A stretch of DNA of 64,000 nt from Hypericibacter adhaerens (GTDB lineage Bacteria > Pseudomonadota > Alphaproteobacteria > Dongiales > Dongiaceae): the NCBI RefSeq assembly GCF_008728835.1, contig NZ_CP042582.1:2941001-3005000 (forward strand). The letters run 5' to 3'. Shown piece by piece: positions 1-8,243 of the stretch (positions within the stretch are counted from its first letter, which is position 1; each line of letters opens with the position of its first letter). The notes under the pieces are model-generated. The model saw only the letters and a program-made list of their open reading frames with translations. It ran no database searches and had not been told where the DNA came from. The position numbers and the translations under genes are program-made.

Positions 1-1625
1 TGACGGCGCGACTGATGGCCCAGCCCGAGAAGCTGGTCCAGGCGCAGATGTCGCTTTGGCACGACTACATGAATCTCTGGCAGACCACGGCCCGGCGGTT
101 GATGGGCGAGCCGGCCGAGCCGGTGATCGCGCCCGCGCCCGACGACCGGCGCTTCAAGGACTCCGCCTGGCAGGACAACGAGCTGTTCGACTTCGTCAAG
201 CAGTCCTATCTGCTGACCGCACGCTGGCTGCAATCGACCGTGCACCATGTCGAAGGCCTCGACGGCAAGACGCAGCAGAAGGTCGAGTTCTACACGCGCC
301 AGTTCGTCGATGCGATCGCGCCCACCAATTTCCTCCTCACCAACCCCGAGGTGCTGCGCGCGACGGTCGAGACGCACGGCGAGAACCTGGTGAACGGGCT
401 GAAGAACCTGCTGGGCGATCTCGAGCGCGGCAAGGGCGAGCTCAAGATCAGCATGACCGATCAGGACGCCTTCGAGATCGGGCGGAACGTCGCGATCACG
501 CCGGGTAAGGTGGTGTTCCAGAACGACCTGATGCAGCTCCTGCAGTACAACCCGACCACCGAGCAGGTCTATCGCCGGCCGCTGCTGATCATCGCGCCCT
601 GGATCAACAAGTACTACATCCTCGATCTGCGCGAGAAGAACTCCTTCATCCGCTTCGCCGTCTCTCAGGGCCACACGGTCTTCGTCGTCTCCTGGGTCAA
701 TCCCGACGAGAAGCTCGCGCAGAAGACCTTCGAGGATTACATGATGGAGGCCCCGCTGGCGGCACTCGACGCCATCCGGGAGGCGACCGGCGAGCCCGAC
801 GCGAACGTGATCGGCTACTGCCTGGGCGGCACGCTGGTGGCCTCGACCCTCGCCTGGCTCTGGGCCAAGAAGAAGGCCGACCGCATCGCCAGCACGACCT
901 TCCTCACGACCCTCACCGACTTCAAGGAGCCGGGCGATCTCGGCGTCTTCATCGACGAGGAGCAGCTCCAGTCGCTCGAGGCGCGCATGAACGAGAAGGG
1001 CTATCTCGAAGGCAGCGCCATGGCGAACACCTTCAACATGCTGCGCGCCAACGACCTGATCTGGTCCTTCGTCATCAACAACTATCTCCTGGGCAAGGAG
1101 CCCTTCCCGTTCGACCTGCTCTACTGGAACTCGGATTCCACGCGCATGCCGGCGGCGATGCACAGCTTCTATCTGCGCAAGATGTATCAGGAGAACCGGC
1201 TGGTGCAGCCGGGCGGCATCACGCTCGCCGGCGTGCCGATCGACCTGCGCAAGATCAAGACGCCGATCTTCATGCTCTCCACCCGCGAGGACCATATCGC
1301 GCCCTGGAAGACGACCTATGCCTTGACCCAGCTCGTCAGCGGCCCGATCCGCTTCGTGCTGGCGGCCTCCGGCCATATTGCGGGCGTGGTCAACCCGCCC
1401 GAGGCCGCCAAGTATCATCACTGGGTCAACGACAAGAACCCGCCCGATCCCGAGCAGTGGCTCGCCACCGCCACCCAGCGTCCCGGCTCCTGGTGGCCGG
1501 AATGGGCCCGATGGATCGCGGATTTCGGCGGCGAGAAGATCCCCGCCCGCAAGCCCGGCGACGGCAAGCTCAAGGTGATCGAGGACGCGCCAGGCTCCTA
1601 CGTGAAGGTGCGGGCGGGAAGCTAG
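1..1625 (+). CDS. phaC: Class I poly(3-hydroxyalkanoate) synthase, 5'-partial
   Basis: Polymerises (R)-3-hydroxyacyl-CoA, mainly 3-hydroxybutyryl-CoA, into PHA granules in the cytoplasm. Numbering from the ATG at 15, the alpha/beta-hydrolase core shows the synthase lipase-like box GYCLGG with nucleophile Cys269, Asp426 in REDHIAPW and His454 in SGHIAGV, which is the PhaC triad. The PhaC_N region precedes it (about residues 20-190). The frame stays open to the left edge with no stop, and class I synthases usually run about 580-600 residues against 536 here. I therefore read the gene as cut by the window and ATG 15 as internal. It stands alone on this strand, with a repeat-like palindrome downstream. 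Partner genes for PHB use lie at 54633-57607. Confidence 0.95.
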   Translation, partial: TARLMAQPEKLVQAQMSLWHDYMNLWQTTARRLMGEPAEPVIAPAPDDRRFKDSAWQDNELFDFVKQSYLLTARWLQSTVHHVEGLDGKTQQKVEFYTRQFVDAIAPTNFLLTNPEVLRATVETHGENLVNGLKNLLGDLERGKGELKISMTDQDAFEIGRNVAITPGKVVFQNDLMQLLQYNPTTEQVYRRPLLIIAPWINKYYILDLREKNSFIRFAVSQGHTVFVVSWVNPDEKLAQKTFEDYMMEAPLAALDAIREATGEPDANVIGYCLGGTLVASTLAWLWAKKKADRIASTTFLTTLTDFKEPGDLGVFIDEEQLQSLEARMNEKGYLEGSAMANTFNMLRANDLIWSFVINNYLLGKEPFPFDLLYWNSDSTRMPAAMHSFYLRKMYQENRLVQPGGITLAGVPIDLRKIKTPIFMLSTREDHIAPWKTTYALTQLVSGPIRFVLAASGHIAGVVNPPEAAKYHHWVNDKNPPDPEQWLATATQRPGSWWPEWARWIADFGGEKIPARKPGDGKLKVIEDAPGSYVKVRAGS

Positions 1626-1662
1626 AGGCCGCGCCGCTGAGGACACGCCGTCCTTTTTTCTT

Positions 1663-1746
1663 CTGTCATCGCCGGACTTGATCCGGCGATCCAGGGCCAG
1701 GAAGACTGGATCCCCGGGTCCGGCCTTCGGCCGGCCCGAGGATGAC
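1663..1746. repeat. Intergenic REP-like inverted repeat, copy A
   Basis: Two inward-facing arms carry the pattern TGTCATC...GATCCAGG and CTGGATCCCC...GGATGACAG, each containing its own small palindrome. A second element with the same plan lies at 57649-57730. It fills the gap between phaC and the next gene and may act as a transcription or mRNA-stability structure. The repeat class is recognised by pattern only. Confidence 0.6.
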
Positions 1747-1805
1747 AGCAAGAATGGGCCCGGGGAGGACAACAGCGACAAGGCCGCCGCAATCTCGCCG
1801 GATTC

Positions 1806-2372
1806 ATGAATTATGAGTCACGCATGATCCGAAAACTCGTGATGGCGGGAACCGGCGCGCTGGCGCTCCTTCTCGCGAATTCCTTTGCGCCTCCGGCCGT
1901 TGCCGCCTCGGAGGGCTGGTCCGTGGTGCCGGCTCCCTCCGACGACGAGCCCTTCGATGCCGCCTCGGTCACCAACGAGGCCGGCGACAATCTCATCGTC
2001 TGGTCGCGCAACGTGGATGGGCATGTGCAGGTTTTCGCCGAGCTTCATCCCGCCGAGGGTATCAAGCTCGCCAAGGCCATGCCGGTCTACCGCATCGATG
2101 ACGGCAACCCGGTCGATACCGACGAGATCCGTATCCGCGGCGATTCCCAGAACGCCATGTGGGGCCTGACCACGGAGCGCACGAGCTTCTGGCTGCTGCT
2201 GGATTCGACCAAGCCTGTGGTGATGCCGGCCGACCCGCTCCATGCCTGGTTCGTCGGGCAGGAGCTGCATCTCTCCGTCATGACCCATGACGGCAGCATG
2301 CGGGAGATGACGTTCCCGCTGGCGGGCTCGGCCGCCGCCATCCGCAAGGCGACCGGCGTCAGAACCGAATAG
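1806..2372 (+). CDS. Small exported protein of unknown function
   Basis: A 188-residue protein with an N-terminal hydrophobic stretch (LVMAGTGALALLLA) followed by an AVA-A type signal-peptidase I site near residue 35, so it is probably periplasmic. The mature part is about 150 residues, mixed polar, with repeated short strands and no motif I recognise. ATG 1824 is an equally good start and would give a tighter signal peptide (MIRKLVMAG). Neither start has a strong ribosome-binding site. It lies between phaC and the convergent pabB-pabC gene. Function unknown. Confidence 0.6.
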   Translation: MNYESRMIRKLVMAGTGALALLLANSFAPPAVAASEGWSVVPAPSDDEPFDAASVTNEAGDNLIVWSRNVDGHVQVFAELHPAEGIKLAKAMPVYRIDDGNPVDTDEIRIRGDSQNAMWGLTTERTSFWLLLDSTKPVVMPADPLHAWFVGQELHLSVMTHDGSMREMTFPLAGSAAAIRKATGVRTE

Positions 2373-2381
2373 AAAGCCCCT

Positions 2382-4208
2382 TCAGACCGCCGCCGCCTGC
2401 TGCGCCAGCCGCTCCGCGAGCTGCAGACCGCGCACCGAGTTGCCGAGAAAGACATGCTCGGCGCGGGCGAGATCCTCGAGCGTCAGCACCGCTTCCTGGG
2501 CACGGCCCGTGGCCAGCAGCTCGCGGCGCAGCGTGCCGTCGAGCAGGCCGCTGCTCAGGGGCGGGGTGAGCAGCCGCCCGCCGCGCTCGATGAAGAGATT
2601 GGTGCGGCTGCCCTCGGTCAGCTCGCCGCGCTCATTGAGGAAGATCACCTCGTCGCAGCCGGTCTCGCGCGCCCAGCGCTCATGCTCGCCGTCATAGAGC
2701 GCACGGCGCGTGGTCTTGTGATAGAGGAACGGGTCGCGGCTGTCGGTGACGCGGTCCGACAGCACATAGCGCAGGACGCCGGCGGCCGAGGGCGCCGGGA
2801 TTACGGTCGCCGTGATCCTGATCGCGCCCTCGCGGTCGAGCAGCAGCCGCACGCGGCAGCAGGCGCCGCTGAATCCCAACGACGCCGCTTCGAGCTGCGC
2901 GCGCACCGTCTCCGGATCGCAAGGGAAACCGAAATAACCGGCCGAGCGCTCCAGCCGCTCGAGATGGCGCTCCATCAGCGTCCAGCCCTGCCCACGCTGC
3001 CAGAGCAGCGTCTCGATCAGCTCGAAGGGCTGGTGCGGCTCGGTCAGGAAGCGCGCCTTCAGGAGGCATTCCTCATATTCCGCCGCCTCGTCGGAATCAT
3101 AGACGAGGCCGCTGCCGATCCCCATCTCGGCGCGGCCCTGGGCGTCGATCCGCAAGGTGCGGATCGCCACGTTGAGGCAGAGATCGCCGTCGGGCGCCAT
3201 CCAGCCGACGGCGCCGGTATAGACCTCCCGCGGAGCGGCTTCCAGCTCGCGGATGATCTCCATGGCGCGGACCTTGGGCGCGCCGGTGATCGAGCCGCAG
3301 GGGAAAAGCCGGCGGATCACCTCGTCGGGGCCGATACCGGGCAAAAGCCGCGCCGCGACGGTCGAGATCATCTGATGCACGGTCTCGTAGGTCTCGACCT
3401 CGAACAGGCCGGCGACCTTGACCGAGCCGATGCGGGCGATGCGGCCTAGATCGTTGCGGATCAGGTCGACGATCATCAGGTTCTCGGCGCGCGACTTCTC
3501 GTCTGAGCGCAGGAAGGCGCGGGCCGCCTCGTCCTCTTCCGGCGTCCGGCCGCGCGCGGCCGTGCCCTTCATCGGCTTGCCGATGGCGCGATCGTCCTCG
3601 ATGCGAACGAAGAGCTCGGGCGAAAGCGAGAGGATCCAGTCCGCTTCGGTGCGGATCACGGCGCCATAGGCGACATGCTGCTTGGCGCGCAGCTCGCGAT
3701 AGAGCGACAGCGGATCGCCCGCGACCTCGAAGCCCAGCTTGAAGGTCAGGTTGATCTGATAGACATCGCCGGCCGCGATATACTCGCGCACTTGGCGGAA
3801 GGCCCGGCCATAGGCGGCCCGGTCCCAGCTCGGGGCGATCTCGCCCAGCCGGTGCGGGCCTTCGATCTCGCGATCGATGAAGGCCGCCGTCTGCGCGCGG
3901 CTCAACAGGACCGGCTCGCGGAACAGCCCCATCCAGATCAACGGCCCGGCGCGCCCAGCCGGCATCAGGGGCGCCAGCTTCGGCTCCAGCACATAGCCCA
4001 GCTCGTAGCTGAGAAATCCCGCCGCGTGGAGCCCGCGCGACGGCGCCCCGGCCAGCCGTGCCAGCACCGCCTCGACATCGGCCGGATCGTCGCAACGCAG
4101 GATCTCGACCGGATCGGCATAAAGCCGGCTCCCCGCCTCCGGCGAGCGGTTGTCGTCGAGGAGCACATAGGGGCCACGGGGGCGCAGCGGAAGCGACAGT
4201 TGAGTCAT
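2382..4208 (-). CDS. pabB: Aminodeoxychorismate synthase component I fused to aminodeoxychorismate lyase
   Basis: A 608-residue fusion that makes p-aminobenzoate for folate. The N-terminal part, about residues 1-380, is the chorismate-binding fold: KPMKGTAARG matches the PIKGT-type motif and CGSITGAPKVRAMEI is the conserved family signature. The C-terminal part, about 385-605, is a class IV PLP aminotransferase-fold lyase (PabC), with the Schiff-base lysine in LYHKTTRRALYD and the NERGELTEGSRTN segment. Fused PabB-PabC proteins are common in Proteobacteria. The glutaminase partner PabA is not in this window. It is monocistronic or first in its unit, with a hairpin repeat upstream. Confidence 0.93.
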   Translation of the reverse strand: MTQLSLPLRPRGPYVLLDDNRSPEAGSRLYADPVEILRCDDPADVEAVLARLAGAPSRGLHAAGFLSYELGYVLEPKLAPLMPAGRAGPLIWMGLFREPVLLSRAQTAAFIDREIEGPHRLGEIAPSWDRAAYGRAFRQVREYIAAGDVYQINLTFKLGFEVAGDPLSLYRELRAKQHVAYGAVIRTEADWILSLSPELFVRIEDDRAIGKPMKGTAARGRTPEEDEAARAFLRSDEKSRAENLMIVDLIRNDLGRIARIGSVKVAGLFEVETYETVHQMISTVAARLLPGIGPDEVIRRLFPCGSITGAPKVRAMEIIRELEAAPREVYTGAVGWMAPDGDLCLNVAIRTLRIDAQGRAEMGIGSGLVYDSDEAAEYEECLLKARFLTEPHQPFELIETLLWQRGQGWTLMERHLERLERSAGYFGFPCDPETVRAQLEAASLGFSGACCRVRLLLDREGAIRITATVIPAPSAAGVLRYVLSDRVTDSRDPFLYHKTTRRALYDGEHERWARETGCDEVIFLNERGELTEGSRTNLFIERGGRLLTPPLSSGLLDGTLRRELLATGRAQEAVLTLEDLARAEHVFLGNSVRGLQLAERLAQQAAAV

Positions 4209-4303
4209 GCCGGCGAGTCAAGCATAGCCGGCGATGAATGCAACATGCTGCTTACGACTTATGCTGCGTCACCGGCGGCATGGGGAGAAGCGAGGTAAGT
4301 ATC

Positions 4304-4401
4304 GTCCCCTCTCCCGCTCCGCGGGAGAGGGCAAGGGAGAGGGCTGCACAGACCGAGCAGCCCCCCTCCTTCATCCTCCCCCGCAAGACGGGGGAGGAGA
4401 C
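4304..4401. repeat. Large intergenic inverted-repeat element, copy 1
   Basis: A nested palindrome: a GC hairpin CTCTCCC/GGGAGAG, then GGGAGAGGGCTGC facing GCAGCCCCCCTCC, then a second hairpin CTCCCCC/GGGGGAG. The same three-part plan occurs at 54513-54618. Both copies sit in gene-free gaps. Probably a dispersed chromosomal repeat that also ends transcription. Confidence 0.6.
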
Positions 4402-4442
4402 ACTGTTTTCACGACCTCGCCACGGCTTTCACCACCCGTGCC

Positions 4443-5027
4443 TTATAGCCCCTGCGCCCGATAGCGGGCCGCGCGGTCGGCGTAGTACGGCGCGGTCGAG
4501 GCGAAATCCGCCATCTCCTGAGGCGTGAGCTGGCGCAGCAGCTTGGCGGGGCTGCCGGCCCAGAGCTCGCCCTTGCGCACGCGCTTGTTGGGCGTGACCA
4601 GCGCGCCGGCGGCGACCATGCCGCCGCCCTCGACCACGGCGCCGTCCATGACGCAGGCCTTCATGCCGACGAAGGCGCCGTCCTCGAGCGTGCAGGCATG
4701 GATCAGCGCCATATGGCCGATGGTGACGTCGTCGCCGATCAACGTGCTGTAGCCCCGACCGCCGCGGCCGCCGTCATCCTGGTGATTGAGATGGATGACG
4801 GTGCCGTCCTGGATGTTGGTGCGGGCGCCGATGCGCATCAGGTTGCCGTCGCCGCGCAGCACGCAGCCGTACCAGACGCTGGAATCCGGCCCGATCACCA
4901 CATCGCCGATGATGACGGCCGTGGGCGCGATGAAGGCGGTCGGATCGATCCTGGGCGTGAAGCCGTCGACCGGATAGATCATGCCGCCGGCGCGGCCGGG
5001 TCCCGGATGCTGATCGCGCGGGCTCAT
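4443..5027 (-). CDS. Gamma-carbonic-anhydrase-like hexapeptide-repeat protein
   Basis: A 194-residue left-handed beta-helix protein of the gamma class of carbonic anhydrase / PaaY / CaiE-like acyltransferases. Isoleucine-patch hexapeptides run across about residues 25-150 (for example VIIGDVVIGPDSSVWYG). The likely metal-binding histidines appear in VIHLNH and IGHMALIHAC. I chose the ATG at 5027 because an AGGAGGAG ribosome-binding site lies directly in front, and because the longer open frame would overlap argC. The gene follows argC by 22 bp and is probably co-transcribed. Carbonic anhydrase activity is an inference from the His motifs, and many family members are inactive or bind other metals. 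Confidence 0.88.
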   Translation of the reverse strand: MSPRDQHPGPGRAGGMIYPVDGFTPRIDPTAFIAPTAVIIGDVVIGPDSSVWYGCVLRGDGNLMRIGARTNIQDGTVIHLNHQDDGGRGGRGYSTLIGDDVTIGHMALIHACTLEDGAFVGMKACVMDGAVVEGGGMVAAGALVTPNKRVRKGELWAGSPAKLLRQLTPQEMADFASTAPYYADRAARYRAQGL

Positions 5028-5049
5028 GGGATCTCCTCCTGAATGGGCC

Positions 5050-5988
5050 TCAAGCGCCCAGCATGAGCTGGATGTTCTGGACCGCGGCGCCCGAGGCGCC
5101 CTTGCCCAGATTGTCCAGCCGCGCCACCAGCACCGCCTGGCGGCGCTTCTCGTTGGCGAAGACACGCAGCTCCAGCCGGTCGGTATCGTTGAGCGCCTCG
5201 GGCTCGAGCTTGGATGCCTCGGGGCCCTCGCCCACCGGCACCAGCTCCACCAGCTTCCGGCCAGCGAACCGCCTGGCCAGCACCGCCTCCAGGTCCTTGC
5301 CCTTGGGCTTGCCCGTCAGGGTGTCGAGATGCAGCGGCACGCTCACCAGCATGCCCTGGCGGAAATTGCCGACCGAGGGCACGAAGATCGGACGTACGGA
5401 AAGGCCCGAATAATGCTGGATCTCGGGCAGATGCTTATGCTCCAGCGCCAGCCCGTAAAGCTCGAAGGCCGGGGCCCGGTGTGCCTCATAGGCCTCGATC
5501 ATGCTGCGCCCGCCGCCGGAATAGCCGCTGACGGCGTTGATCGCGACCGGGTAGTCGGCCGGCATGATCCCCGCCTCCACCAGCGGCTTGAGGAGGGCAA
5601 TGGCGCCGGTCGGATAGCAGCCGGGATTGGCGACGCGACGCGCCTCGCGGATCGCGGCCTCCTGCCCTTCGGCCATCTCGGGGAAACCGTAGACCCAGCC
5701 CGGCGCCACGCGGTGCGCCGTGCTGGCATCGACGATCTTCGGGCCCTTGGCGCCCAGCGCGTCGACCATCGCCACGGTCTCGCGCGCGGCATCGTCCGGC
5801 AGGCAGAGCACCACCAGGTCGGCCGTCTCCAGCATCTCGCGCTTGGCGGCCGGGTCCTTGCGGCGTTCCGGCGCGATCGAGCTCAGCGAGAGACCCGTCA
5901 GCCCGGTCAGGCGCTGGCGGATGCCGAGGCCCGTGGTGCCGGCTTCGCCGTCGATGAAAACCGTCTTGGTCCGAGCGATGTTGCCCAT
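5050..5988 (-). CDS. argC: N-acetyl-gamma-glutamyl-phosphate reductase, short (type 2) form
   Basis: Reduces N-acetylglutamyl phosphate to the semialdehyde, step 3 of arginine synthesis. The 312-residue length matches the short ArgC class. An N-terminal nucleotide-binding loop is seen as [10 protein letters not shown] (residues 14-23), and the catalytic cysteine is Cys124 in [10 protein letters not shown]. Other arg genes are not in the window. It lies downstream of rplM-rpsI but is separated from them by a strong terminator at 6049-6079, so it should have its own promoter in 5989-6048. Confidence 0.95.
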   Translation of the reverse strand: MGNIARTKTVFIDGEAGTTGLGIRQRLTGLTGLSLSSIAPERRKDPAAKREMLETADLVVLCLPDDAARETVAMVDALGAKGPKIVDASTAHRVAPGWVYGFPEMAEGQEAAIREARRVANPGCYPTGAIALLKPLVEAGIMPADYPVAINAVSGYSGGGRSMIEAYEAHRAPAFELYGLALEHKHLPEIQHYSGLSVRPIFVPSVGNFRQGMLVSVPLHLDTLTGKPKGKDLEAVLARRFAGRKLVELVPVGEGPEASKLEPEALNDTDRLELRVFANEKRRQAVLVARLDNLGKGASGAAVQNIQLMLGA

Positions 5989-6048
5989 GAGATCGACTCC
6001 TTAAGCCGATGAGAGCTTACCCGATATGGAAACGAGACCCGAAAAGCA

Positions 6049-6079
6049 AAAGGGGCGCTCCGACCGGGAGCGCCCCTTT
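6049..6079 (-). terminator. Rho-independent terminator of rplM-rpsI
   Basis: A perfect 13-bp stem (AAAGGGGCGCTCC at 6049-6061 pairing with 6067-6079) and a 5-base loop. On the minus strand it is followed by a T-rich run (TTTTGCTTTT). It sits 47 bp after the rpsI stop codon. Confidence 0.9.
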
Positions 6080-6125
6080 GTTCGATGGCATGCCCCAGCC
6101 GGGGCCGACCGCGGATGATCCGCGA

Positions 6126-6611
6126 TCAGCGCTTCGAGAACTGGAAGCTGCGTCGGGCCTTGGCCTTGCCGTACTTCTTGCGCTCGACCACGCGGCTGTC
6201 GCGGGTGAGGAAGCCGCCGGACTTGAGCGCACCGCGCAGGCCTGGCTCGAAGAAGGTGAGCGCCCGGCTGATGCCGTGGCGCACCGCGCCGGCCTGGCCG
6301 GAGAGACCGCCGCCGACGACCGTGCAGACCACGTCATACTGGCCGACGCGCTGGGTCACGCCGAAGGGCTGCGCAATCATCATGCGCAGCACCGGGCGGG
6401 CGAAATAGGTCTCGCTCGGACGGCCGTTGATCTGGATGCGGCCGGAACCCGGCTTGAGCCAGACGCGGGCGATCGCGTTCTTGCGCTTGCCGGTCGCGTA
6501 GGCGCGGCCCTGGGCGTCGATGCGGGGCTCGGCCGTGGCGGACGCCGCCGGGGCCATCGGGGTCCCGCGCAGATCCTTGAGATCGGTGAGCTTCTGCGTC
6601 TCGGTCGTCAT
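6126..6611 (-). CDS. rpsI: 30S ribosomal protein S9
   Basis: A 161-residue S9 with the universal C-terminal [11 protein letters not shown] tail, which reaches the ribosomal P site. [15 protein letters not shown] and the [19 protein letters not shown] region are typical. The first ~35 residues are an acidic/alanine-rich extension (METDAQ-like, [10 protein letters not shown]) as seen in alphaproteobacterial S9. It follows rplM by three bases, the normal L13-S9 pair, and is closed by a terminator. Confidence 0.98.
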   Translation of the reverse strand: MTTETQKLTDLKDLRGTPMAPAASATAEPRIDAQGRAYATGKRKNAIARVWLKPGSGRIQINGRPSETYFARPVLRMMIAQPFGVTQRVGQYDVVCTVVGGGLSGQAGAVRHGISRALTFFEPGLRGALKSGGFLTRDSRVVERKKYGKAKARRSFQFSKR

Positions 6612-6614
6612 GGC

Positions 6615-7079
6615 TTAGGCGGTCCTCTTGTTCTTCGGATTCATCGCCGCCACGTCGAGCGGCACCGGGTTCTGCGCGGCATGCGGATGCTCGACACCCG
6701 GATAGACCTTCAGGTTGCCCATCTGCCGGCGGCCCAGGGGCCCGCGCGGCACCATGCGCTCGACCGCCTTCACGATCGCGCGCTCGGGGAAGCGGCCGCC
6801 CAGGATCTGACCCATGGTCCGGTCCTTCACGCCGCCGGGATGGCCGGTGTGCCAGTAGAACTTCCGGTTCTCGAGCTTGCGGCCGGTGAGGCGCACCTTG
6901 GCGGCGTTGATGACGATGATGTTGTCGCCGCAATCCATATGCGGGGTGAAGCTGGTCTTGTGCTTCCCGCGCAGGCGGTTGGCGACGATCGAAGCGAGCC
7001 GACCCAGCACCACGCCGTCGGCATCGACGACGAACCATTTCTTGCTGATGTCGGACGGCTTGGCGGTATAGGTCTTCAT
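6615..7079 (-). CDS. rplM: 50S ribosomal protein L13
   Basis: A 154-residue L13. [20 protein letters not shown] is the classical N terminus, and the body has the L13 signature around [21 protein letters not shown] start at ATG 7079; the longer frame to 7178 would add a non-homologous proline-rich leader. First gene of the L13-S9 operon, with a candidate promoter near 7215. Confidence 0.98.
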   Translation of the reverse strand: MKTYTAKPSDISKKWFVVDADGVVLGRLASIVANRLRGKHKTSFTPHMDCGDNIIVINAAKVRLTGRKLENRKFYWHTGHPGGVKDRTMGQILGGRFPERAIVKAVERMVPRGPLGRRQMGNLKVYPGVEHPHAAQNPVPLDVAAMNPKNKRTA

Positions 7080-7214
7080 GGCGGTCCGTTCTTGTCTCGG
7101 AATGCCGGCGGCAAAGGCGAGGCCCCCTCCGTCCGGCAGGTCGGGCGCGGAGTATCGCGATTTCCGCAGCGGGGTCAAGCTTTAAAGGCGCAGAAAACTG
7201 CGGCTTTTTGGACA

Positions 7215-7228
7215 GGTATTATAATACC
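7215..7228. promoter_or_regulatory. Perfect 14-bp AT palindrome, candidate rplM -10 region
   Basis: GGTATTATAATACC is a perfect palindrome holding TATTAT/TATAAT on both strands, about 136 bp upstream of rplM. It could be the -10 of the ribosomal-protein promoter, but I see no convincing -35 at 16-18 bp. It could also be a repressor site. Tentative. Confidence 0.35.
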
Positions 7229-7280
7229 ACAAACCTGGCCGAATGGCACGGGCTTGTCAGCCGGACGCCCCGCTCGCCCC

Positions 7281-7799
7281 TCATCGGGCCTTGGCCAGGG
7301 CAGCGGCCAACCGGTCGAACGTCCCGCCATAGCCCTCGTTCAAGGACGCGAACATCCCCGCAAAGACCCGGGTCTCGTCCTCGGCCGCCCCGTGCGGGCT
7401 GGCGGTCAGCGTCACGGACGTCTTCCCGCCATTTTCCGCGAATGTCGCGTCGTTCAGGATCTCGAGCGGGATCAGCGGATCGAACGGCGCGCGGGTGATG
7501 CCGCAGCCCTCGTTGGAGAAGGAATTCAGCCACAGGATACGGTCCTGCGCGGCGATGTCGCGGTAGAGGAAGCGGCCCCAGATCCGTGGGCCGCCCGGAA
7601 ACTGCATCGCATAATGGAAGAAGCCGCCGGGGCGGAACTCGAACCTCGCGACCTCGATGACACAGCCCTTCGGCCCCCACCAGCTCTCCATCTCTTCGGC
7701 CAGGCTCCAGGCCTTCCAGACCTGCGCGCGCGGCGCATCGAACAGGCGCGAGATGACGAAGCTGCCCTTTGGCGGCGCGGTGCGGTCATTTGCGGACAT
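7281..7799 (-). CDS. SRPBCC / AHSA1-domain protein
   Basis: A 172-residue protein of the Aha1-like START/SRPBCC fold, a helix-grip pocket that binds hydrophobic ligands. It begins with the family pattern FVISRLFDAPRAQVWKAWS and has EEMESWWGPKG and a C-terminal helix (GGTFDRLAAALAKAR). It overlaps the ArsR gene upstream by 14 bp. ArsR-SRPBCC pairs are a common two-gene unit in which the regulator controls the ligand-binding partner. The ligand is unknown. Confidence 0.85.
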   Translation of the reverse strand: MSANDRTAPPKGSFVISRLFDAPRAQVWKAWSLAEEMESWWGPKGCVIEVARFEFRPGGFFHYAMQFPGGPRIWGRFLYRDIAAQDRILWLNSFSNEGCGITRAPFDPLIPLEILNDATFAENGGKTSVTLTASPHGAAEDETRVFAGMFASLNEGYGGTFDRLAAALAKAR

Positions 7800-8139
7800 T
7801 GGTCTTCCCTTTCGCCTTCGATCGAGCCGCCTTCAGATGGGCGTCGAGGCGGTCGAAGCTGTCTTCCCAGAGATGGCGGTAGGCCTCGACCCAATGCGCC
7901 ACCTTCTGCAGCGCGGCCGTGTCCAACCGACAGGGCCGCGTCTGGCCCTCGCGGCCGCGCCGGATCAGGCCGGCGCCCTCCAGCACCTTCAGATGCTTGG
8001 AGATCGAAGGCTGGGCCAGGTCGAAGGGAGCCGCCAGCTCGCTGACGGTCGCCTCCCCCCGGGCCAGACGGGCCAGGATGGCCCGTCGCGTCGGATCGGC
8101 CAGGGCCGCGAATGTCCTGTCGAGCGGATCGGAGCTCAT
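7786..8139 (-). CDS. ArsR-family winged-helix transcriptional regulator
   Basis: 117 residues. DRTFAALADPTRRAILARL starts the ArsR fold, and SELAAPFDLAQPSISKHLKVL is the recognition helix region, followed by the wing RRGREGQTRPCRL. No CxC metal-binding pair is seen, so it is unlikely to be a metal sensor of the SmtB type. A basic tail (KAARSKAKGKTNVRK) overlaps the start of the SRPBCC gene. An inverted repeat at 8143-8172 sits directly in front of the start codon and suggests autoregulation. No Shine-Dalgarno precedes the ATG, so a leaderless message is possible. Confidence 0.9.
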   Translation of the reverse strand: MSSDPLDRTFAALADPTRRAILARLARGEATVSELAAPFDLAQPSISKHLKVLEGAGLIRRGREGQTRPCRLDTAALQKVAHWVEAYRHLWEDSFDRLDAHLKAARSKAKGKTNVRK

Positions 8140-8142
8140 ACA

Positions 8143-8172
8143 TAGCCCAATAGTTATATTTCCAATTGGCTA
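8143..8172. promoter_or_regulatory. Inverted-repeat operator of the ArsR/SRPBCC unit
   Basis: TAGCCCAAT (8143-8151) faces ATTGGCTA (8165-8172) around an AT-rich centre containing ATAACTATT-type bases. It lies 4-33 bp upstream of the ArsR start codon, in an AT-rich island within GC-rich DNA. Position and symmetry fit an autorepressor site that overlaps the promoter. Confidence 0.6.
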
Positions 8173-8243
8173 TATATTGCCCACGCCGGAACCTGTCAAG
8201 CCGACGCCCCTGCTCGCTCACGAAACGCGACCGGTGCGGCTTC

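Noticed and set aside
6009-8045. Long open frame on the plus strand opposite rpsI, rplM, SRPBCC and ArsR genes
   Set aside because: It runs antisense to four clearly identified genes, crosses a terminator, and its product is a low-complexity Arg/Ala/Asp/His mixture typical of GC-rich antisense frames.
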